The notes below the pieces were generated by a model that saw only the letters and a program-made list of their open reading frames with translations, searched no databases and was not told where the DNA came from. This document shows positions 52,018-58,899 of a DNA stretch of 64,000 nt, piece after piece (positions within the stretch are counted from its first letter, which is position 1; each line of letters opens with the position of its first letter). Both the position numbers and the translations under genes were made by a program. The DNA is from Chryseosolibacter sp049791675. GTDB lineage: Bacteria > Bacteroidota > Bacteroidia > Cytophagales > Cyclobacteriaceae. The stretch spans positions 1-64,000 of the forward strand of contig JBARAD010000104.1 in NCBI GenBank assembly GCA_049791675.1, written 5' to 3'.

Positions 52018-52464
52018 TTATGACGTGATGTGATCGTAAACGCTGTTTTTTTCGATGACCTTCTGAATATCCGAAAGGACTTCAAAAAAGATGTGAAGCT
52101 TCCTGCTATCAACCTGGCCCCGAACCGCTTCATTGAAACGCAAAACCGTCTCCCGCGCTTTCTCTTTTTTCTTTTTGCCCTCCTTCGTCAACACGATGCG
52201 CACCATGCGTTTATCGCTGGAATCCGCTTCACGATAGATCAACCCTTCTTCTTCCATGCTTTTCAATAAACGCGATAAACTTCTCGCTTCAAGGCCCATG
52301 AGCGGAGCAATTTTTGTCGCCGGCGTTCCCTCAGAATGAATGTTCAGCAACACGAACCCCATAGACATGGTCATGTCGTACTTGGCCGCCTGCTGATTGT
52401 ACATCCTGGCAATGGCATGCCATGCAGCCTTGATGACATAATCTACCGTTTCTTCCCTTCGCAT
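52018..52464 (-). CDS. MarR family transcriptional regulator
   Basis: 148 residues. A winged helix-turn-helix at about 48-118 (GTPATKIAPLMGLEARSLSRLLKSMEEEGLI ... KRMVRIVLTKEGKKKK) with flanking dimerisation helices. It is the first gene of the fad operon, so it likely represses or senses acyl-CoA or fatty acid for that operon. In Bacillus the same job is done by the TetR-type FadR. I see no obvious palindrome in the 183 bp upstream that I would call its operator. Confidence 0.92.
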   Translation of the reverse strand: MRREETVDYVIKAAWHAIARMYNQQAAKYDMTMSMGFVLLNIHSEGTPATKIAPLMGLEARSLSRLLKSMEEEGLIYREADSSDKRMVRIVLTKEGKKKKEKARETVLRFNEAVRGQVDSRKLHIFFEVLSDIQKVIEKNSVYDHITS

Positions 52465-52647
52465 AATAGTCTTGTCGCCGAAGCCAACGAAGGTATCAAA
52501 AATTTGTTATGCATGCCGAGTATTTTTAAAATATATTTGGCGCCATCCTAAGGGGTGGCCTGTTCGATTGAAAAAAGTTGTTCCAGCTTTCTTCCTCCCG
52601 CGAAGCGCTTGCCTGCCAGGCCGAATCAGAAATTTCGCCGCGCCATG

Positions 52648-55284
52648 TTAATAAACGGCAACCCTTTTTCTAAACGTTTTTAACAGTCCTGACGCGTCAA
52701 AGACCTCAAACCATACTATATAATATCCTGTTCTCGCCCGCGATCCGTTATCCAGATCTCCGTCCCAGCGGAAGAAACCTTCAGGACCCAGGAGCTGGTT
52801 CTCAGCAATTTCCTTCACGCTGCGTCCCTGGGGATCAAAAATTTTTACGTTGGCGACTAAGCCTCCCTGATCAAACCGGTATGTGATCCGCGTAAAATCC
52901 TGCGCAATGACATGGGGCTGAATGATTTCCGGTTCAATCATCACCGAGCCATCATCAACCAGGATGCCGTTGCGAACATTTGAATTTACGTAGCCTGGCG
53001 TCGCAAATCCCGCGTTCGCACTTGCCGACCTCCAGTTTGGCAGCTCCGCAAATCCAGTGTCCCACGATATTCGCTCCAGAGAAATTCCTTCATCATTCTT
53101 TATAAAAGCCATATGCATCCTATCGGAATATGTCATCGAGTCGATGACAATGTCCTCCGGATCTGTAATGACAACCGAGCCATCGTCATCATTGAATGAA
53201 GGCAACCCGGTTTTGAGAAAAGTTCCTTCGTTTCCCAACACATACTCTCCTTTTAGTATATTCGGATCCTCCGTAAACACACGATATTCGTTCGGAGACA
53301 TCAAAAGCGAGCCCTCAGAAATAATGAAAGAAGTATTGCCAGCTGCACTTTCATTATTCCTTACCGACCAGTTTTTAAGATCGACGGTTTTTTCCGAACG
53401 GTTATAAACTTCAACAAAGTCGACACCGGTGGGGCGGGGATTGAACAGGACCTCGTTAACAATAATGTCTCCCGGCAACGCCTTTTCCGGAAGCACAAAG
53501 TGCAACGCCGCGAATCCGTGCTGAATTCGATTACCAGGGCAATCGTAGACATCCTCCACGGAGATCGTATATGCTTTGCTTCCCTCGATTGGTTTTGAAA
53601 GAAAAATCGCGAGACTGGTGAGGTCGGGACCGGAAAACGAAACGGCGTGAATAGGAAGTGGCGGATCGATCCTGATCTGATTCACGCCGGGAGTTTTGCG
53701 TTCCAGCATTTCATCGAAGACCAGCAACAACGCAGTGGAGTCCTGCGGAATAGCGGAGATCAACTTAGGGCCAGTGTTATCAGGCATGTTTGCAAAAACG
53801 CTATTCATTTTTCCGGGCGTACCTCCACTGTCATCCTCCGCAGCGACCCAATTATCCTTACCACAGATGTTTGCCGGGTCAATGAGTTCCAGTGACCAGC
53901 CTCCGTCTGCTTTTTCCTCATCCCCATACCACGAAAATTGATAAGCTAGGGAATCGATGGTCTGGCCCTCAGCATCTTGCAGGGACATGTGATCCCCGGC
54001 GTTATTTAATGATGGAAACGGTGAGCATGAAAGTACATCCCCGAAAAGTTTAAACTTCTCAGCAACACCGGATGCGGTCAGTATCAGATATTGTTGCGGT
54101 AACAATATATAACTGCCCAGCGCGGTACGCGTCGTTCCATCTGAGAGTATCCACCCGTTAAGGTCGATGGCATGGTCCCCCCGATTGAGGATCTCAACAA
54201 ATTCAGCTTCCGGCAATCCAACGGCAGGGGTAGGGTCCGCTAAAAGTTCTGTGATAATCACGTCCTTGAAATTGACCGGATGCGGAAGAAAATACAAAAA
54301 CTTCACTTGCGTTCCGGCGATCGGATTTCCCGCTTTATCCTTTACACCTTGCGTAGAGATGATTTCGTCATAACCATTTTTGAAAGGATCAGAAAATTCC
54401 AGTTGAATCGTTTTCTCATCGTCCATCATCACTGCGGAGGCCGGATGCACGCCAGAAGAAAGTGAATAGTTAAAAGTGTCTTCAGCGGATCGGCTATCAA
54501 GCGCTTCAGAAAATAAGAGCCGGACAGCATGTGACGACACAACTTCAACAGCGATAATCTCCGGCGGACTGGTATCTGCCGCGGCGATCGATCTTACAAC
54601 GATGTCATCAAAATAAAATCGGGTCGCATTGCTGATAGTATACGTGCATAACATTCCGCAGTACAGCGAAGGCACATGGGTATCATCCGTGGCAGACGCT
54701 TGAGACATGAAGTTGTGGCCGCCCGAATAATCAGTATAGAGTTGCCATTGACCGGCCTTATTTCGGGTCACCTTTATCCGTATCTCAAAAGATGCTGCAA
54801 TGGCTCCGCTGGTTGCCCGGCACAATGACATACTCGAGTTTCCTGTTTGGCGGAATAGTTCTACGGCGTCATTGGATCCGGCTTCCCCAAACTGCAAATA
54901 ATAACCATTCAAGGGACCCGTAAGATCCGTCGCATCGCTCGTCAGGTAAAAGCGCCCAAAATTCGCACCTGAAGCGGCGAAGGATTGCTTTATAAAAAAT
55001 TCCCATTCCATTTCGTCCGTCGCTGAAGCGGAAAGAGCCGTGTATAACCAAGACTTTCCCGCGGCGGTGGTGTTCAGCTGAAGCTGTGAGGCACTGTTCA
55101 CGAGGTAGTGAGCGGTGGAACCATACCACGGAGGATTTGTTATAAAATCACCATCAGAAAAGTCATCAGAAATCTGCGCATGAAGATTCTGAACCGAGAA
55201 CAAACTGACAAGGAAGAGTACCGAAAACGATTTCACCCTTAACCCGGGCAAGGGATTAAAGGATATTTTATACAGAGGGTGCAT
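52648..55284 (-). CDS. Secreted lamin-tail-domain protein with Ig-like and C-terminal sorting-like domains
   Basis: 878 residues. Signal peptide (FSVLFLVSLFSVQNLHAQ). A concanavalin-like domain at about 40-230 is followed by an SbsA-type Ig-like domain (SHAVRLLFSEALDSRSAE), a first lamin-tail domain (DVIITELLADPTPAVG), a second Ig-like domain (TALLLVFDEMLERKTPG), a second lamin-tail domain (DIIVNEVLFNPRPTGVDFVEVYN) and a C-terminal FlgD-like part (KIFDPQGRSVKEI ... ARTGYYIVWFEV). The end, KRVAVY, resembles a type IX secretion sorting tail. Probably a surface or extracellular protein; the ligand is unknown. Confidence 0.88.
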   Translation of the reverse strand: MHPLYKISFNPLPGLRVKSFSVLFLVSLFSVQNLHAQISDDFSDGDFITNPPWYGSTAHYLVNSASQLQLNTTAAGKSWLYTALSASATDEMEWEFFIKQSFAASGANFGRFYLTSDATDLTGPLNGYYLQFGEAGSNDAVELFRQTGNSSMSLCRATSGAIAASFEIRIKVTRNKAGQWQLYTDYSGGHNFMSQASATDDTHVPSLYCGMLCTYTISNATRFYFDDIVVRSIAAADTSPPEIIAVEVVSSHAVRLLFSEALDSRSAEDTFNYSLSSGVHPASAVMMDDEKTIQLEFSDPFKNGYDEIISTQGVKDKAGNPIAGTQVKFLYFLPHPVNFKDVIITELLADPTPAVGLPEAEFVEILNRGDHAIDLNGWILSDGTTRTALGSYILLPQQYLILTASGVAEKFKLFGDVLSCSPFPSLNNAGDHMSLQDAEGQTIDSLAYQFSWYGDEEKADGGWSLELIDPANICGKDNWVAAEDDSGGTPGKMNSVFANMPDNTGPKLISAIPQDSTALLLVFDEMLERKTPGVNQIRIDPPLPIHAVSFSGPDLTSLAIFLSKPIEGSKAYTISVEDVYDCPGNRIQHGFAALHFVLPEKALPGDIIVNEVLFNPRPTGVDFVEVYNRSEKTVDLKNWSVRNNESAAGNTSFIISEGSLLMSPNEYRVFTEDPNILKGEYVLGNEGTFLKTGLPSFNDDDGSVVITDPEDIVIDSMTYSDRMHMAFIKNDEGISLERISWDTGFAELPNWRSASANAGFATPGYVNSNVRNGILVDDGSVMIEPEIIQPHVIAQDFTRITYRFDQGGLVANVKIFDPQGRSVKEIAENQLLGPEGFFRWDGDLDNGSRARTGYYIVWFEVFDASGLLKTFRKRVAVY

Positions 55285-55332
55285 AGAAGAGAGGGTATTT
55301 ATTTACTTTTACTACGTTAATTTAAAACAAAA

Positions 55333-56325
55333 ATGAAACTCGCAGTAGTAGGTGCCACCGGTTTAGTTGGCCAGGAAATTTTGAAAGTGCTGGAAGAACG
55401 GGACTTTCCTTTTAATGAACTGTATCTGGTAGCCTCCGCCAGGTCGGTAGGCCAGCCGATGACCTTCAAAGGGAAAGCCTATCAGATAAAGAGCATTGAA
55501 GAGGTTTGTAAGCTGGCGCCGGATGTCGCGATCTTTTCTGCTGGCGGGGGAACCTCTCTGGAATGGGCTCCGAAGTTTGCGGAAGCCGGGACTATTGTCA
55601 TCGACAACTCATCGGCCTGGAGAATGGATCCTGCGAAAAGACTTATTGTTCCGGAAATCAACGGGCATGTGCTGACGATTGATGACCGGATCATTGCCAA
55701 TCCGAATTGCTCTACCATTCAGATGGTTCTGGCATTGGCCCCCTTGCACGTAAAATACAAATTGAAAAGGATCGTCGTTTCCACTTATCAATCCGTCACA
55801 GGAACAGGTAAGGATGCTGTTCAGCAAATGATGAACGAGCGTCAGGGGGTCGACGGACCGAAAGTATATCCTCACCCGATTGACCTGAATGCTTTGCCGC
55901 ATATCGATTCGTTCCTCGATAACGGATATACAAAAGAAGAGATGAAAATGGTGAATGAAACGAGAAAGATCCTCGGTGATGATTCCATTGGTGTCACTTC
56001 CACTACCGTCCGGATTCCTTCCATCGGAGGCCATTCAGAAGCAGTGAATGTTGAATTCTATGAAGACTTCAACATCAGTGAAGTCAGATCCATCCTTGCG
56101 AATACCCCCGGGATCATTGTACAGGATGACCCAAAGAATAATGTATATCCCATGCCGATCAATTCAAAAGGAAGGGATGAAGTGTTTGTTGGAAGGATCC
56201 GCAGGGACGAATCACAGCCTAAAACATTGAATATGTGGATCGTGGCAGACAATCTCCGCAAAGGAGCAGCCACCAATGCGGTTCAGATCGCAGAATTTAT
56301 GCTCGAAAAGAGTCTTGTTTACTGA
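55333..56325 (+). CDS. asd: Aspartate-semialdehyde dehydrogenase
   Basis: 330 residues. NADP-binding VVGATGLVGQEILKVLEERDFP, SAGGGTSLEWAP, IANPNCSTIQM with catalytic Cys126, and GGHSEAVNVEF with His234. Asd reduces aspartyl phosphate to aspartate semialdehyde, the branch point for lysine, diaminopimelate, methionine and threonine. ATG at 55333, divergent from the lamin-tail gene by 48 bp; a strong terminator follows 19 bp after the stop. Confidence 0.97.
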   Translation: MKLAVVGATGLVGQEILKVLEERDFPFNELYLVASARSVGQPMTFKGKAYQIKSIEEVCKLAPDVAIFSAGGGTSLEWAPKFAEAGTIVIDNSSAWRMDPAKRLIVPEINGHVLTIDDRIIANPNCSTIQMVLALAPLHVKYKLKRIVVSTYQSVTGTGKDAVQQMMNERQGVDGPKVYPHPIDLNALPHIDSFLDNGYTKEEMKMVNETRKILGDDSIGVTSTTVRIPSIGGHSEAVNVEFYEDFNISEVRSILANTPGIIVQDDPKNNVYPMPINSKGRDEVFVGRIRRDESQPKTLNMWIVADNLRKGAATNAVQIAEFMLEKSLVY

Positions 56326-56343
56326 CGATTCGTAAAGGAACAG

Positions 56344-56372
56344 AAAACCACTCATGCGAGTGGTTTTTTTTT
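56344..56372 (+). terminator. Rho-independent terminator of asd
   Basis: Stem AAAACCACTC (56344-56353) / GAGTGGTTTT (56358-56367) with loop ATGC and a long T run. Ten perfect pairs make it one of the strongest terminators in the window. Confidence 0.92.
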
Positions 56373-56508
56373 GCCTGAATTTCCCCGCCGGGTAATACCC
56401 TTTAAAGCCGGTATCGGAAGATTACCGCCGGTTTCCGAATCCCGGACAAGCGGCAGCTTACTTTTTACGTTATTTACCTCAGAATTGATTCAAAAACTCA
56501 ATTAAACT

Positions 56509-57282
56509 ATGAAAAAGCACTTTTTGTACGCATTGGCGTTATCCTCGATGGTCTTCCTTTCCTGTGAAAAGGATGAAAAGAATGCCAGGATTGAAGTCTG
56601 GCTCACCGATGCCCCGGGGGATTTTCAGGAAGTGAACATTGATTTGCAGGGTGTTGAGGTCCATTCCAATCAATCGGACAACGGCAACGGATGGAAATCC
56701 GTCACAGTAGAACCCAAAGTCTACGACCTTCTTGAACTTGCCAACGGCAACGAAACACTGTTGGGGTCACTTGAGCTTCCCGGCGGCCGGCTTTCCCAGA
56801 TCAGACTGAAGCTGGGAGAAGAAAATTCCGTCAAGGTTGACGATGTCGCTCATCCGCTAACCACACCGAGCAGCCAGCAGTCCGGGTTGAAACTACAGAT
56901 TAATGAAACCCTTGCCGAAGGCATTACTTACAAGATATTGCTTGATTTCGAGGCAGGTAAGTCAGTCATCAAAAATGGGGCGGGTGTATACATCCTCAAG
57001 CCTGTGATCCGCGCCATTACCGAAGCTCAGGATGGCGCCATCAAAGGTGGCCTGAATCCTGACGGCGCATTGCCCGTGACATTAATCGCTGCGGATACAG
57101 TGGTGAGCACCACCACAAGCGATGAAACAGGCAACTTTTTGTTCCGCGGCCTGAAGCCTGGAACCTATCGCCTGAAGATCGACCACGACGGAACCGGAGA
57201 GGCCCCCGAAGTAGAGAAATCCAACATCACCGTTGAGTTGGGTGTTGTTACCGATGTGGGAGAAATCGAGATCGCGCAATAG
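56509..57282 (+). CDS. DUF4382 lipoprotein with a carboxypeptidase-regulatory-like domain
   Basis: 257 residues. Lipoprotein signal MKKHFLYALALSSMVFLSC with lipidated Cys19. DUF4382 covers about 25-160 (ARIEVWLTDAPGDFQEVNIDL ... LLGSLELPGGRLSQIRLKLG). The last 75 residues form a CarboxypepD_reg-like beta sandwich (IKGGLNPDGALPVTLIAADTVVSTTTSDETGNFLFRGLKPGTYRLKI). Such proteins lie on the cell surface or in the periplasm of Bacteroidota; no activity is established. Monocistronic, with its own terminator. Confidence 0.88.
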   Translation: MKKHFLYALALSSMVFLSCEKDEKNARIEVWLTDAPGDFQEVNIDLQGVEVHSNQSDNGNGWKSVTVEPKVYDLLELANGNETLLGSLELPGGRLSQIRLKLGEENSVKVDDVAHPLTTPSSQQSGLKLQINETLAEGITYKILLDFEAGKSVIKNGAGVYILKPVIRAITEAQDGAIKGGLNPDGALPVTLIAADTVVSTTTSDETGNFLFRGLKPGTYRLKIDHDGTGEAPEVEKSNITVELGVVTDVGEIEIAQ

Positions 57283-57301
57283 TCTGAACAGGTATCATAG
57301 G

Positions 57302-57334
57302 AAGAAGGCAGGAATGATCCTGCCTTCTTTTGTT
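57302..57334 (+). terminator. Rho-independent terminator after the DUF4382 gene
   Basis: Stem of about 12 bp, AAGAAGGCAGGA (57302-57313) / TCCTGCCTTCTT (57318-57329), loop ATGA, followed by TTGTTTT. It lies between the convergent DUF4382 and anti-sigma-like genes; the reverse complement lacks a good T run, so it serves mainly the rightward gene. Confidence 0.85.
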
Positions 57335-57353
57335 TTATCTCGTCATTTCAAGG

Positions 57354-57761
57354 TCAACTCCCTGTCTTCTGATGAAACTGCTTTTCTTTGACAAGTTTTT
57401 TGTCCAGGAAGTTCAGGAAGATAATGAAGGCAATGCCGAAAACGGCCAGGCCTTTGTAATTAGACATCCCTTTCAGGAATCCGAAGTCGAGGCGAAAACC
57501 GGTATACAGAATGGTGCCGACGAATGCGATCGTCAGTACAAATAATCCGGCGCCGAACCAGAAGTAATCCTTCGAAGTTCCGTCAGCTTTCCGCGCCGCA
57601 ACGGTCGAAACTATACGCTCGGCAAACCCGGCGGGTAACCGGTAAGCAGGTTCCTTTTTCAGTGCGCGGAAAACGGCCTGGTAGGCCTTCCCATCTTCTG
57701 ATGATTCAGCCAGACGGCCATTCTCCACAGCTTTTTGCAATTCTTCCTCGTATGGATTCAT
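57354..57761 (-). CDS. Putative anti-sigma/partner membrane protein
   Basis: 135 residues. A soluble N-terminus (EEELQKAVENGRLAESSEDGKAYQAVFRALKKEP) of about 75 residues is followed by two hydrophobic helices (FWFGAGLFVLTIAFVGTILY and GLAVFGIAFIIFLNFL). No zinc-binding HxxxCxxC anti-sigma motif is present. Position after, and 4-bp overlap with, the ECF sigma gene, plus membrane location, make an anti-sigma or signal-relay role likely, but the fold does not prove it. Bacteroidota proteins of this N-terminal type are commonly found next to sigma factors. Confidence 0.75.
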   Translation of the reverse strand: MNPYEEELQKAVENGRLAESSEDGKAYQAVFRALKKEPAYRLPAGFAERIVSTVAARKADGTSKDYFWFGAGLFVLTIAFVGTILYTGFRLDFGFLKGMSNYKGLAVFGIAFIIFLNFLDKKLVKEKQFHQKTGS

Positions 57762-58321
57762 AACAGCTCTTCTTTACCAAGATACATCTTAACTTTTTCT
57801 TTCATCAAATTACGTGCGCGAAAAAGGTAGTTCTTCACCGTTCCTTCCGGCATCTTTGTGATTTCGGCGATTTCAGGATAGTGCATGCCGTCAATATGGT
57901 ATAAAGTCAGCACCAACCTGTACTGTGGCGGGAGCTGATCCACTAATTTCAGCACAAAATCATCCAAGTCTTTTTCTTCGGCCACCATTTCAGGATTGGA
58001 GGGTTCAATAAACGTTTTGGTAAAAGCCTCCTCATCAGGAATGTCAGAATATTGCATCTTTTGCTTCCGCAGGTGATTGATCGCGTGGCGATAAGCAATC
58101 GTTGCAATCCAGGTTGATAACCGGGACTGAAATGTAAATTCCTCCAGTTTATCATGCACCTTCATAAAAACGTCCTGGCATAGCTCCTCCCGGTCTTCCT
58201 CGCTCTTGACCAGGCGCCCGACCATGTGCGCAACCAGCCGCTCATGCTGCTTTATCAGCAACATAAACGCTTGCATATCACCCGTTAATACGCGCGCGAC
58301 CAGCGTCCTGTCATCCGTCAT
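57758..58321 (-). CDS. ECF RNA polymerase sigma factor
   Basis: 187 residues from the ATG at 58321; the frame also has an ATG at 58336. Region 2 (LVARVLTGDMQAFMLLIKQHERLVAHMVGRLVKS and REELCQDVFMKVHDKLEEF) and region 4 (LPPQYRLVLTLYHIDGMHYPEIAEITKMPEGTVKNYLFRARNLMKE) are intact; region 3 is absent, as in ECF factors. The later ATG (MTDDRTLVARVL) is preferred because the promoter -10 element GTCTAA (58334-58329) overlaps the earlier ATG. The anti-sigma-like gene follows with a 4-bp overlap. Confidence 0.93.
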   Translation of the reverse strand: MTDDRTLVARVLTGDMQAFMLLIKQHERLVAHMVGRLVKSEEDREELCQDVFMKVHDKLEEFTFQSRLSTWIATIAYRHAINHLRKQKMQYSDIPDEEAFTKTFIEPSNPEMVAEEKDLDDFVLKLVDQLPPQYRLVLTLYHIDGMHYPEIAEITKMPEGTVKNYLFRARNLMKEKVKMYLGKEELL

Positions 58322-58328
58322 TGCATCA

Positions 58329-58358
58329 TTAGACATGCGGGAAAAGTGAAATGTTGCA
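58329..58358 (-). promoter_or_regulatory. Candidate ECF-type promoter of the sigma gene
   Basis: On the minus strand TGCAACATTT (58358-58349) is followed after 14 bp by GTCTAA (58334-58329). AAC to GTC is 18 bp, the distance in GGAAC/GTC ECF promoters. The identical element with the identical spacer precedes the divergent gene, which suggests the sigma factor controls itself and its neighbour. The -10 element covers the ATG at 58336; predicted transcription starts near 58322, so the mRNA of the sigma gene would be leaderless. Confidence 0.65.
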
Positions 58359-58437
58359 AGAAGATAGGGAAAAAGGTCGACAGTCCACGGACCATGGCAA
58401 GGCTGGGTCGGAGTGTCCGAAATTCTCGGTATGGTAC

Positions 58438-58467
58438 TGCAACATTTGAGAAAAAGGCGGTGTCATA
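58438..58467 (+). promoter_or_regulatory. Candidate ECF-type promoter of the DUF6249-type/permease operon
   Basis: TGCAACATTT (58438-58447), 14 bp, then GTCATA (58462-58467). Same ten-base element and same spacing as the sigma-gene promoter on the other strand, 79 bp apart. A transcription start near 58474 would leave an A-rich leader of about 30 nt before the ATG at 58505. Confidence 0.65.
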
Positions 58468-58504
58468 CCTCCCAAATCGAACAAAAACAAAAAAATAAAC
58501 TACT

Positions 58505-58858
58505 ATGGACAGCGACTTGAGAGATGTTTTACTGCCCCTTACCATCCTGGGAACAATCGGTACAGCAATCGTAATGTTTACCCGGACGATCTCGGATTAT
58601 ATCCTGAAAAAGAAAATGATTGAAAAGGGTTATGTCAATGCAGACACCCAGGCAATCTTCAAAAGAAACACCGAAGAAAACAGATACTCGTCCCTGAAGT
58701 GGGGGCTCATCATCCTGTTCGGAGGCCTGTCCCTCATTATCATGGAATATATCGACTATGAAAACACCTCGCCGCTCCCATATGGCCTGTTCGCGGTTTT
58801 CGTATCGCTGGGGTTTCTCATTTACTATTTCATGGTAAAGAAAGAATTAAACAAGTAG
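58505..58858 (+). CDS. DUF6249-type small membrane protein
   Basis: 117 residues. Three hydrophobic helices: VLLPLTILGTIGTAIVMF near the start, LKWGLIILFGGLSLIIMEYI, and GLFAVFVSLGFLIYYFMV. Between helix 1 and 2 is a polar segment (KKKMIEKGYVNADTQAIFKRN) that matches DUF6249-like proteins, which occur next to sigma factors in Bacteroidota. The precise role is unknown; it may modulate the sigma system or the permease. First gene after the divergent promoter, and 41 bp before the ABC permease. Confidence 0.82.
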   Translation: MDSDLRDVLLPLTILGTIGTAIVMFTRTISDYILKKKMIEKGYVNADTQAIFKRNTEENRYSSLKWGLIILFGGLSLIIMEYIDYENTSPLPYGLFAVFVSLGFLIYYFMVKKELNK

Positions 58859-58899
58859 CATAAACGCACACCAGGGTCCTCCCCAATAAAATTGCCAAC

